From: Apostichopus californicus
Lineage: Eukaryota; Echinodermata; Holothuroidea; Aspidochirotida; Stichopodidae
DNA: 25,667 bases
Assembly: GCA_020650975.1 (NCBI GenBank)
Contig: JAIPMN010005467.1
Location: 1-25,667, forward strand
Reading direction: 5' to 3'
Shown here piece by piece: positions 1 to 12,300 of this stretch (position 1 is its first letter; each line of letters opens with the position of its first letter). A model generated the notes under the pieces. The model did no database searches. It was not told the origin of the DNA and saw nothing but the letters and a program-made list of their open reading frames with translations. Made by a program: the position numbers and the translations under genes.

Positions 1-191
1 TGATTGTGTTTCTGATGTCTAAGAGCATTGCCTTTTTTCTTACTGGCAAATAGCAAAATACACTGGCATTAATCCGGTGAATAGCCTGATTTTGAGGCCT
101 GTTATTCTTTAATACAAAACAAGCTTTTAAGCTGTTTTTACGTGATGATGAAGTGTACAGTCCTAACCAAATTATCATTTCTCCTACACAG

Positions 192-383
192 ATTAGTGAG
201 ATGCTTAACGGCTATGCAGGCACGGACAGCAGCGATGGCGCCTCTCTCCTAAATGGTCTCTTTGCTGGAGCAACTACCTCCGAGAAGAAAGATCTAATTT
301 ACAAAGTCACCTTCAAGATTATAAGAGATGGAATTCCAACAGGAATGTTGGCGGGAGAACTGTCAGGTACACTGATGGTCCAA
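192..383 (+). CDS. FANCI: FANCI exon w1 (residues 1-64)
   Basis: Acceptor ttctcctacacag at 179-191 and donor caa|gtaagt give 64 whole codons, phase 0 at both ends. It encodes helices of the N-terminal solenoid; the stretch LLNGLFAGAT aligns with human LLRAIFKGSP near human residue 50, and the exon ends GTLMVQ against human GLLMLE. The open frame continues 39 nt upstream into the intron, but the pyrimidine-rich acceptor and the human alignment favour 192 as the exon start. The initiator Met must lie in an upstream exon outside the window. Confidence 0.93.
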
Positions 384-3300
384 GTAAGTCAGAACAAACT
401 TTTGCACCATTGAGTTTTTCAAGTCTTGTAACAGAATTGGTCCAGAAAAGTTAGCAAGTTTGCTATCGAACATCTCTTCTACCTAGCCTCAAAGCTTTGT
501 AAATTACAGCTCCTTTGGAGGACGTTGAAATGGGTAAGTTAGATAAGTAAAACATCAGTTATAACATTTCCCGAAGGAGAAAGGGAAAAAAGGTGCATTG
601 TGAAAGAAACTTCCAACTCATCGAAAAAGTCTCTTCGTTAGTATAATAAGCTAAGATATATTATAAAGATTGCTTCTGCAGTGTCCATGATGTAGAAATT
701 GTTGTTAAAAGTTTGGCTGAATTTTCTTTTGGCTTTCCTGTAAGTGCTCATCTTTGCTCTTTTCTAGACTGACTTTGTCAGTTCATCAACCCTGATTGAA
801 TCTGTGGATTGCTTCACCGAAGCCCTAACCAGCAAAGATCATGTTGGACAGAGGTAAGTACCTATGTCTGGGCTTATATATGACCAATTTGAATCCCTTG
901 GAAGGGAAAGGGGGGGATAGAGTGGAACTTTCTGGGGAAGAATTGGAAACACAGCACTTATTGATATTCCTGTTTCACATTTCCTTTAACGCTTCATTTG
1001 TTGTTTAATTTACTTTATTCTGGTGGGTAATGTATATGACTCTATGGAAAGTACGGGTCCCTGAAAATTTAAAATGCTGCTTTAGTTCATCAAAATCCTA
1101 CAAATAATGGTGAAATTATACATAAGGCGTGCTAAAGAAGAAAAAAGTACTTCTTTGTAAACTATGCGTCACAAAAGAAAATTGTTCACCAATGGAGCCG
1201 CTCCAGCTTTACCCAAAATGACAAGACGGCGCTGTCACATTGGTCCTATCTATTTCCGGGAAACTTGACAAGCTTCAGTCTATGACTGCAGATTAATACG
1301 GAACGGTACAGTGAGTTGATCACTAGTTAGTATATTGTTTGTAATATTTGAAGATGTTTTGAAACTTATTTCACAGCTTCAAGATTTTCCACGCTCCTTG
1401 ATTCGGAGATCGTTGAGCTATTCAGATCAAGCACTTTGGTACCGATGTGAGATGGCGTGGAGAGCCCATGCAACCAAATGACAATAACCAAAAAGATCTA
1501 ATAGTCAGAATTATGAGCCTGTATCCCAATTATGTGAAAATATTACATGGCTTGGTCGGAGTGACACAATCACAGGCCATGATATGTATACTACCAGTAA
1601 TCCACAAAATTTATTTCTCTTTCATTTCTCAAAGGACTTTTGATGTTCTTCCTAAGATTTTGGAAAACCTGGCATCGAAGGAATCAATTTCACATGAAAA
1701 CAATCATATGACTGGTGTAGAGTTCAAAAAACACATTCTGAACAAACTCTGTTCTGGAAGGTGAGCTAATTCTTCACTTTTTGTTTAATGCTAACTTTCA
1801 TAAATATGGAGGTGAAATCTCATTATTTCTTGATGCAAAGTTTATTCAAAGTTTATTTAGTTTGCTCATTCATTTCCAGTGGATCTGTCTGCCTGTTCAT
1901 CAGTCTGTTTGTCCGTCTCTATGCTCAAATTCAGTGAATAGGCTACTGCTTACCAATAAATATTCCATCAATACTATTCAAAGCTATTCATGTTGGTGCT
2001 CATGTCAGGGTCTTCATCCCTTTTGATACATTAAAAATTGGTGAAAGTTCATTACATTTGAGGGATGTCGAAATCATATTTTCTTTCCTTAGCAATACAA
2101 AATTAACCCAATCTTAATTACAAATCTCCCAAAAAGCTTGGCAATGTTGTTTAACATGCATTAAGCCATTTCGAAAAGGTTAGACAACAGCAGGGCAAAC
2201 AGCATGATTTAGATAGGTCAAGCCACCCAAAATATGGTAACTTAATTTAAACTCTTTTCCTAAAATTTCCTTGCTGTACTCTGAATGAAAAAGTAATAAA
2301 CCTATGTTCATTCATACTTAGTAAAGATTCCTAAATCCTATTTGTCCATTCAGGTCAGCTGACCGTGGTTAATCCTGTGAGTAACGCACGGTAAAATTAC
2401 GGGGCATCACTTTAATAAATCTTTGGTTATATGTAACCAAAAATGTTTTGGTTTATGATTTTTCCCCCACACAAATGGTAGTGTATGAATGAACGGGGTT
2501 AATCAACGGTCTAGCGTGCGTTACTCACATGATTAATGCACTCCGGGTGTTAATGCTATCGCTGGATGCACTCAGGCTCCGCCCTCGTGCATCGCTTGCA
2601 TTATCCCCCGATCGTGCATTAATCCTGTGAGTAACGCACGCTAGACCGTTGATTAACCCCTTATTAATATTTCTTGTTTTTATACAGATGGGAGTCTCAC
2701 CATGCTGTTCCTTTGGTCACCATGTTTAAGTGAGTTCTTCATCTCCAATTCTTTTTAATATAACTTAAAAAAAAGGATGAATGGAAATGCCGGAAGAGGG
2801 AATTGAGAAAGTATACTTAAAATGGCATACAAGTCAGAATTCTTGTTTATGACGTATTTATCAAAATACTTTTAAGGTACATATTAAGATGTCAGAGAAA
2901 CGTACTATGCTTTGTAATTCTTTAAGTAAATTTGCTTGTCTGCATTTCTGTAGTGTTTTGCCAAGTAGAGCAGTTTTTATTTGTGTGTTTCACTTGAAGG
3001 TTTACAGGCAGAGAAATATTTTTACTCAAAGTTTAGAAAACTGTTAAAAACAGTTAGTTTTGCATGAATTATTAAAAATATCTATAATACTTGCAAGAAT
3101 TTCAAATATGTTTCTTCGATTGGATGATGAAAGAGCCAGAAATAGGAAGCAAGGAGTCCAATTTGTTGCCTTGGGTGTTGAATTTGCATTCTTGGGGGAG
3201 GAGTCCAATGCAAGGCTTTCTATATAACTAGAAGAGGTCAGTTGGTAGTCCAATGTGTGACCTAGATTTGGAATTTAACTAGATATTTACCCACAAAAGC

Positions 3301-6300
3301 AGATTTTCTAAGAGGAGAGGGAGGGACTCCAGTAGGTTTCTCCCATCCCCCGTTCTCCTTGGTCACATGACTAGTTGTTCACATTTATTGATTACATCTG
3401 TGCTAATTATGTCTTTGTTTTTGTACTCATCTATAAAGGGATATAGAGATGTCCGAGGAGGAGGTATCTTTTGTGATCGACAAAATTCTCAGGATGCTTG
3501 AAAAAGTTGATCTTCAAGTTTTACCTGGAGTTATATGCCAGCTTCTTATTCTTGCCTGTAAGGTGAGAACTACTATAGTACACTAAACTTACCTGTCTCC
3601 TCTCTATGGATGCACTCTTTAGTCTAGCATAGGAAAATAAACTTTATTTACACCTCATTAATGGCAAATACCATGTTTTCCTCATGTTTAGTGGTTTACT
3701 GGGAGCATTATAAAGCAATACGATAGAATAAAAATTTATGAAAAATTATGCGACTACCTGTTAAAACGTCAGTTTTACTAAACTAGCTTTCCATATAAGT
3801 TCTGTGCTGAACAAGTACCAAGTACTTTAAATCGAGTACAAGTATGATTACTTCAGCATCAGGATCTGAGTACTGAATGAGAATGACGAGTACGAGTATT
3901 CTATCTTCCGAATACTTGTTATCGATTGCAAAGGAGTACAGTTTACTTGCAATAAAGAGTGTCGAGCAGTTTATCAATTATTACAACACTGCTAGTAGCA
4001 TTGATGAATAACATGTTAAATAGCGTTTATCTTCAATGGTTGTTAAAATTTACGAATTTGCTGGAGATATGAAGATTGTATTTGTAGGTTTTTCATGATT
4101 AAATTCTTCTTGGTAAAGTTTAAACTAATATAAGTTATAATTTATGATGTTTAAAGAATATGCCGAGTTTGTTGTTAAGTAGTTTAATGCTTAAACTAAT
4201 ATAAGTTATTATGTAGTATGTTTAAAGAGCACGCCCAATTCGTTGTTAAGTAGTTTTAAGCTTAAACTAATATAAGTTATAATTTATGATGTTTAAAGAA
4301 TATGCCGAGTTTGTTGTTAAGTAGTTTAATGCTTAAACTAATATAAGTTATTATGTAGTATGTTTAAAGAGCACGCCCAATTCGTTGTTAAGTAGTTTTA
4401 AGCTTAAACTAATATAAGTTATAAATTAGTTTGTTTAAAGAATACGCCAAGTTTTTTGTTCAGTAGTTTTAAGCTTAAAACTAAAGTAAGTTATAATTTA
4501 GTATGTTTCAAGAATACGCCCATTTCGTTGTTAATTAGTTTTAAGCTTAAACTTATATAAGTTATAATTTAGTGTATTTAAAGAATACGCCCAGTTCGTT
4601 GTTAAGTAGTTTTAAGCTTAAACTTATATAAGTTATAATTTAGTGTATTTAAAGAATACGCCGAGTTCATTGTTAAGTAGTTTTAAGCTTAAACTTATAT
4701 AAGTTATAATTTAGTGTATTTAAAGAATACGCCCAGTTCATTGTTAAGTAGTTTTAAGCTTCGACTTATATAAGTTATAATTTAGTGTATTTAAAGAATA
4801 CGCCCAGTTCATTGTTAAGTAGTTTTAAGCTTAAACTTATATAAGTTATAATTTAGTGTATTTAAAGAATACGCCTAGTGCATTGTTAAGTAGTTTTTAA
4901 ACTTGTTCAGCAGGATATCAGTTGTAAGAACAGACCATTGCAAATTGAGACATGTATGTTACCAGTAGTACCCCCCCCCCCCTTACTATCATTGGTCCCA
5001 CCCTGTTACCATTTTTCCAAACAGTGTCCCAAGAAGAATACTCTGTATGAGATTTGTTCATGTCTGGCATCACTGGATGAAAAGTACAAAGACCAAGAAG
5101 ATGTTGAGACAGATGGGTTTGTTAAAACTTTCAACTTTTAATTTTTGTAACTTCAAGAGAAAGTGCAAAAAAAACATTACAAACATCAGTTGCTTTCTTA
5201 TAAAGCTGTATATATAATCGGCCTAGAATGCAGTTATAATTTTAAGATGCCAAGCATCCTAATAATAGCAGAGTAGCTTGGAACTTATACTTGACGTCAG
5301 ATGGCAATCCAGTTTACAGTTTTAGCTCATTTTGGACCTTTCTGGAGGACCATTTTGGACAGGATAAAACAGATTTCTAACGCATACAAAATCTACCCTA
5401 CCTTGGCTGGCAAGGGATTGTTCCCAGGAATGTAATGCCATCACCTTTATCCACTCAACAATAACATTGGTACACTTTATGTTGCATTGGGTTGTTAACT
5501 TTATGGTATTCTCAACAATCTTTGTATTGTTAACAACATTGTTGTAAACACCTCAATCTATAAAGTAATTGTTATGCTGCTGTAAGCATTTGAGTATCCT
5601 AATAATTAGTGAGTTATCCAACCATTAAATGCAGCAAGTTTTCTGTCAGATTGTTCCATTGTACTAAACCTTTTTAAGTGTATCCCTTATATCGCTATGG
5701 TTTTGATGGAGAGGGATGAAAATCGTATTAAAGGGAGCAACCTGCTTCTATTAGCCAGTTCTCTCTTCTCTTTCTTGCAGAGTTATTGCGTCTGATACTT
5801 CTGAGACTTTTAGACAGACAGTAGCCACCATCGTTACTCATATCACCTTTGTTGTGGAATACGAACAGACCCAAGAATTTCTGAAAATGTTGAGAGTAAG
5901 TACAAGTACCTTCCTATGTTCTCAAAGCTATATCTTGGATAGATACTCCTGACTCAGAGAATTGTGTCTAGCTAATTTAATTCAATCCAAAATATGGTTG
6001 TGTCCCACAAAATCAAATTGTAGATGAACGTTTTAAAAACGATGTAAGGGTATTTTTAACTTTATGGTCCCTGATGCAATGTCGAATTTTAGTTTTCTTA
6101 AAGGAAAAAACAAAGTCTGAAATTTCAAAACATTTATATCACAGAGCAAGTAGAAAAAGGCACATTGGTCCATTGGACAATGGTGTTGTCCATTTTATGA
6201 CATTACAAATTATTTCACTGTGAAATTTTCTGAATAAAATGAATTCATTAAAAAAAAATTATATCTCAGCAAGTTTTTTAAAATCCAACTTTGGAGATCA

Positions 6301-9300
6301 GAGGAAATGACAGAGTTTTTGGGATGTCCTTTGTGAGTAAGACTTCCGGCAATATAAGTATAAGACTGGAGGAAGCTTGGGGTGGAACCGTGGGGGAGGG
6401 GGCTTGTAATGTCCTGTATTGCTGCAGAATGTCATACAGATCTTTAGAACACTTTTTGGGAGTACAAAAAGACATACATGAGGGGTGAAAGAAGATTCAA
6501 AGATTTTTGCTAATTACATTTAAACCGTCATTCATTTTGTAAACAAGATTTGCATGAGAAGAGAAATATTTCCATTACAATATGTTTCAATTGAATTCCA
6601 ATTAATCCATCAAGTAATTGTTTTACACAGACAGGACAGAAGAGTAATCATAAGTTGATCCTGTCCCCGTTTGTCTTCTCGCTGGCACTCGCTCTGGCTC
6701 ATTCATTTAACAGACTGGAAGAGCCAGTAAGTACAAAATCAATTTCTCTCTCCTCATTTTTATCTTTCTTCAACCATATTTCTACTAAAAAAGCTATTTA
6801 CCATTCAGCATTTTTTTCTTTTATCCTTGTCACATTTTTTGCACAGTGCTTCTAAAATTTGTCATAATATCTTAAGAAACTTTGTCTCTTTTTGTAAGAT
6901 TATAAAGTCTATTATTTTCCATCAGACAAATTAAAAACACAACACAATAAAAAAAAAAACACACAGTATACAGAAATGTAGCATTACAACTCCCTTGGAA
7001 AGACATCATGTTAAGCTTGCAATGAAGGGGACATGTTGAAAATTGTCCATAATATATTATTTTTTCCATTATTATTGTCTTATCTATTTAATTTCATTGT
7101 TATTTTCTTTTGAGTTATGAAGTTTCTTTTATTTGTAAGCACTGAGAGCTTACTTTTAGAATGATTGCTAAATAAATGTAATTTAATAATAATAATAATT
7201 AACTTATCTGTAAAATTCACAAGCTTTGCATTGCAGCATATGTGGTGACAGAACTTCCTTGTTATCTTTTTCTTTTGAATATGTTTCAGCCAAAAACATT
7301 TAATATCTTAATCACAGTATTTCAGACTGACAGCAAGATACTTTCTTATTCCAACAGATTATGGATGTACTGAAAACTACAATATTCAGAAGTTTTAGAG
7401 ATGCAGAAAAAATTAAAAAGTGCCAGTGGATGTCAGGTATACAAATAAAATTATATTTAACAAGACTACATTTTGTGTACAGTTGTAACCTTTGTATCTC
7501 TCTGACTTAACCATAAAATACATAAAATACATCAAACTAAGACATGTATATGAACAAAGAACTTGCCCCCCCCCCTCCCCAACAGAAACAGAAACCCAGA
7601 CAGAAAAGTCTCAAATTAACTGTTATTTAATATTTATCATTTTTTCCTCTCTTCAGGATTGGTACCAGCACCATGTGATGTTACCACCTTTCTGTGTGAA
7701 TTAGCTCAGCAAGAGTAAGTTGAACAACTTTCAGTTTATATCTACCACTGAAGTGTACTTCATGACATTAATTATCGAGTTATTAATGATTAATTATGTT
7801 CCTATGGCAACCATGTTTTGCAAACCTGTTTAGGCAAGATGATATCTCAATGACAAAACAAATGAAACTGAACTTGGTCTTATAATAGCTCTTTTATTTA
7901 AATAGTTTAGTTTTTATTGTTTATTAAAAATGGAGCCATCTTCAGGAAGTAAAATTTCCAGTTTTGGCAATGAAACATAATAATAAAATTATATCCCAAT
8001 GTTTGTTGTATTCAAAGGAATATTTTATGGTGACAATGTTATACTCTGAGGGAAGACAAACGTGCTACACTCACATAGATGAAACCCAATGTTAGTTTCA
8101 CCTACAATTTATATTTAAAATGTATACTGGAGAATCTGTATATTGTACATTCATATGATCAAAGGGCTACCACACAAGTAATGTATGAACCAGGTAGTAA
8201 AAGAGCTTTAAATATCATCCTACTATTTACCAATTAATTTAATTTAAAATTAAGCTAATACTCTTCATAATGGTAACATTTTGTAAGAATGTAATTGTTG
8301 TTGGAGTCGGATAAATCGTTTGAAACATAAAAAGGTCTTGAAAAGATCTTGAAAAGTGAAGAAGGATCTATGCTGCAGCTACAGTGTATCTGCAATGAGG
8401 ACTATGTCACTCACACAGCTTGTTGCAAAGCCAAAACTCACGAAATGAACAGAAAAGTCTTTGTTTCCAGCAACCATGTAAAGTTCATTCATTATAAAGT
8501 TGAACTTCCGACATTTCTGTCGTCCTGTTTCCTAAAAAGTTCATTTGCTGCGGATACGGTAGACGCATCACGAAGGAAGGTCTTCAAATTGTCTACCACA
8601 TAGTTTCTTTTCAAAAGGACTTTTTAAACCCATCAAATAATTGATTTTGAATAATGTCACATATATTTCTTGTCTCTAGTTTCAGCAAGACTGGTTTAGA
8701 GCAGGTCGGTTATCGTATGGTACAGCTAGCTTTTCTTCTGATGGAGTCTTACGGACCTAAAACCGGACCGTTTGGGAAAGTTCCCGGTGAGTACAATACG
8801 TCCGATAATTATATTGTAGGGAGTCAACGTTTACAGCCGTGTCTTCGACTAAATACAGCAAGGTCAATAACATGCAGTAGCAGATGACACTATGAAGAGT
8901 GGAAGTAGAAGTGTACAGGAAACACTAAACCATAAAATGGTCAAGAAGATTTTCAGAGAAAGTTTAGAAAAGCAAAGTCAATAGAGTCGGTATAAATATC
9001 ATCGGATTTGCTGATTTCCATAGTAGCGATGCACAGGAAATATAAAATGATAGGAATGGTAAAGTAGGCATCGCAGAAAAATTTATACACAAAAAAAACA
9101 ACTCTGCAATTTATTACCTAATATTAAAAGTCCAGAAGATATGTCACCAGAGTTCCAGAATGTACCTTAACATGTAGACTTTCTTATCACAGATCCTGGC
9201 CACTTATCAAGGTATAGTTTAAACCCCTGGTATTCAAGGTCAGTGGGGTCACATACTTGTTTTAGGGTTGTCAATCATTGCGGAAATTTGGACAAAAAAG

Positions 9301-12300
9301 AAATTGCCAATAAATGTGGGGAAAAAATGTGGAAATATCTTGATCATAAGTCACCTGAAAAACATTGCAAATTATAACACCATTTTGCTGCAGAGAATCC
9401 TTAATGATGTGAACATTTCTCAAAATTGAGAGTATACCTCATTCCAGAAGGCCACTTTCCAGCTCAAGCCACAATAACCCGCCAAGGTGATGAAGGTACA
9501 AACTGGGGTCACCAAGGGAAAATGTTTGATACCAGGGCAGGGTTTGTTTATGTAGAAAGTGATATTTTGGTATGACTTACTGTAAATCCATCTACTGAGC
9601 TGTTGTGAAACATGTCTCAGCTGTGAGTAAACATTGTACCGACCTGTTTTGAATAATTAGAAGTTGAAACATCACGAAAAATCATCACATCAATTTTTCA
9701 AGAGAAAATGGATTACTACTTTGTTTAAATTCCGAACCAATAAATAGTTTGACCGTCGTTAAAACTATTTGCTTGTTCAAAACGAAAGTATTGAATAGAG
9801 GCAGTTTGATGATATAAACTGGGCTGCCCGCCAAATTACGAAACAGACAAATTAGGGAGACAGGTTTCAGATTGGTTTTGTCCATCTTTGTATGTATCAC
9901 CATTACCTGACAAATCCTTTCCATGAAGTTTTTTTGGTGTTGTATATTCGTTTTCATAGGTCGACCAGTCTCATCGGATGGAGCCAATCAACAGACATGT
10001 AACTTAGCCATCAGGATTCTGAAACATCTCTTTGAAGACTCAGAATCTTTCCAATTGGGAATACTGGAGAGGACCTTGTCCAGTTTTTTAACCAACATGA
10101 GTGGAATCAGCACTCATTATGTGGGTAAGAATGCCTCGATTGTTGGTTTTGCCAAAGAAAACTGTTCCTCTCTGTTAATTCCCAGCAAAAGTTGAGGCAA
10201 CTTCAAGTATAGTTTCTTAAGTAACATGGCAGTGAGTATGAGATCATATGTTGAAGGGATTGTCTCGTGGCAAATGTGAAACTTTTGAAGTATAAAAACT
10301 TTTTGCAAACTTTTTGCATAGATGCATATCTTTGGCTTTGATCTCAAAGAGACTTCATAAAGTGAACTTAGTCATTAATTAATGTCAAGATTTTAAAGGT
10401 GGTTTTTAGTCTAACGCAAACAAGCTCACAGAGCGAACACTGTAAAGTAATCAGTCGGTGCTTATTTTTTGTACATACATAACATAACATTCCGACTTAA
10501 TCTGTCTATCAACTTCACATTGCCTATTACAAATTCAAGTTGTGTTTTGCAATGTATTTTATATCCAAAACTTTTTCATTTTGGATATATGCAACAACAA
10601 AAATATATGCAAACAATGAGGTTATTTCATGAGCCTTTGCTGTTGTTGGAAATCTGACATTGGCTAGCAGACAATTAAGTGGCATATCACTGTGGTAGCT
10701 GCACAGCCCTAGTATATTGAACTGTGTTTGCTGTATCACACTCAGACCCAGAATTAACTATTTTAGCCACTTGCTAATTAATGCCAGAGCTTAATAGAAA
10801 CATTTACTAGCTAGCATCAAGTTCTCACCAGTAATGTCCTAAATTACACACATCTTAGTTACTGTACAGGGTTTTGAGAGCAGCCCAATAATATATGTTA
10901 ATAATAATCAGTAAACACAGGGATTATATTAGGTTGGAAATCATGCCGAATATTTGAGTGACTATTGTTAACCGACTTACCTTGTGTTTAAGTTCTTAAT
11001 ATCTACTGGCAGAAAAATGACTGGTGCTACTGGTAAACAGCAAAATCCATTGCCACATAGCCAGTAAACACCCCAAATTTTGAGACTTAGCATTGTTTAA
11101 CAACTCACACAACTGCCTACTCTGTAGACAAAAAAACAAACAGGACTAGAGTGGAAAGTTAAATTCTCTAGCTCCTACAGCCGATCCCCGGGGGGGGGGG
11201 GGTTGAAGTAGACAGGTCTGCATCACACAACCAGCTTCTTTAATCTCCTACGGATTTGTTCCTCGTTTAGATCTGTTCCATGCCCTCGTCCAGACTGCAC
11301 CCCTCACGATTCTTTCAAACCTCGGTAAGCTGAGTAACACCTTGGATTACCTCAGCATGTTTCAGATCCAGACTGCTGAAGGGATTCTCAACGCCTTGAC
11401 ACCCTTGATGAAGATAAACGTCAATCTCAAGGATTCACTCATGCTCATTCTGAGGAAGGCTATGTTTGGCAGGTAATCGTATAGCTAAAAGCAAGACTAA
11501 TGCATATTCATTTTTGACAGTCTCAGATATATCATGCATTGCACACTCAGATATTCATCTCAGAGAGTTTCCTCTTTAAAATTGTGAAATAGAATGCCCT
11601 TCTTCTATCTTGCCAGAAATATCTAGAAATTGTGCCTGCCATCTTTGTTTTTATGTTTACTTTGGCCGTTTAAATTACAGTTTCAGAAAGGCAAGCTGTA
11701 TTAGTTCATTTTAATGGGTGTGGTCACAACCAACTGACTGTATTTTGTTTCGTATTTTTGTTACGGGTTAATTTCAACAGACAGTTGGAATCTCGGAAGA
11801 TAGCCGTGCTGGGATATATGAAGATTCTAAGACATTTTCAAGTCCTGGGAAGTTTACCAATGAGTCAACCTTGGAGTCAGGGTTATGTTTCCTTATCCAG
11901 TCAGGTAAAGAAAGCTTCATTCAAACTGACTTTGAAGGTTATGCTATGTTTTAATGCAAAATCCCCCAGGTTAAATGAAAACTTTCGCACAAACTAGTGC
12001 CCAGGTAGACTAAAATTTGGTACAGGTTGATCTCCAAGGTAAAGCAAAACAAATGGGTGCAAACTGAACCTACGGGTAAATTGGAAATTTTGGAGGAAAC
12101 TAGTTCACAGGTAGACTAAAATTTGGTGCAAATTGATCTCAAAAGTAAAGGAAAACAATTTGTGCAAACTGAACTTTCAGGCAAATCATAAGTTTGTTTC
12201 GCAAGCTGACCTTACAGCTAAACAATATTTGCTACAAATTGTCTCCTCCCCTTCCTCTTCTCAGGTAAATATAAATGTTTGGTTCAAACTGATCTCTCAT

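Noticed and set aside
3783-3977. Region with repeated AGTAC/GAGTA words and a minus-strand frame
   Set aside because: Word repeats are irregular and the frame translates to low-complexity hydrophobic residues; no element boundary could be defined.
4118-4898. CRISPR-like regular repeats
   Set aside because: Units are contiguous with no unique spacers; an ordinary intronic tandem array in a eukaryote. The same holds for 16911-17480.
6278-6488. Open frames on both strands over the same bases
   Set aside because: Mutual shadows in an intron, without family features.
8349-8603. 84-codon plus-strand open frame in the w10-w11 intron
   Set aside because: No recognisable domain, no true ATG at its start, no FANCI match, and FANCI continuity from w10 to w11 is complete without it.
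10117-10739. Short frames on both strands in the w12-w13 intron
   Set aside because: No similarity, no splice signals linking them to other exons; chance frames.
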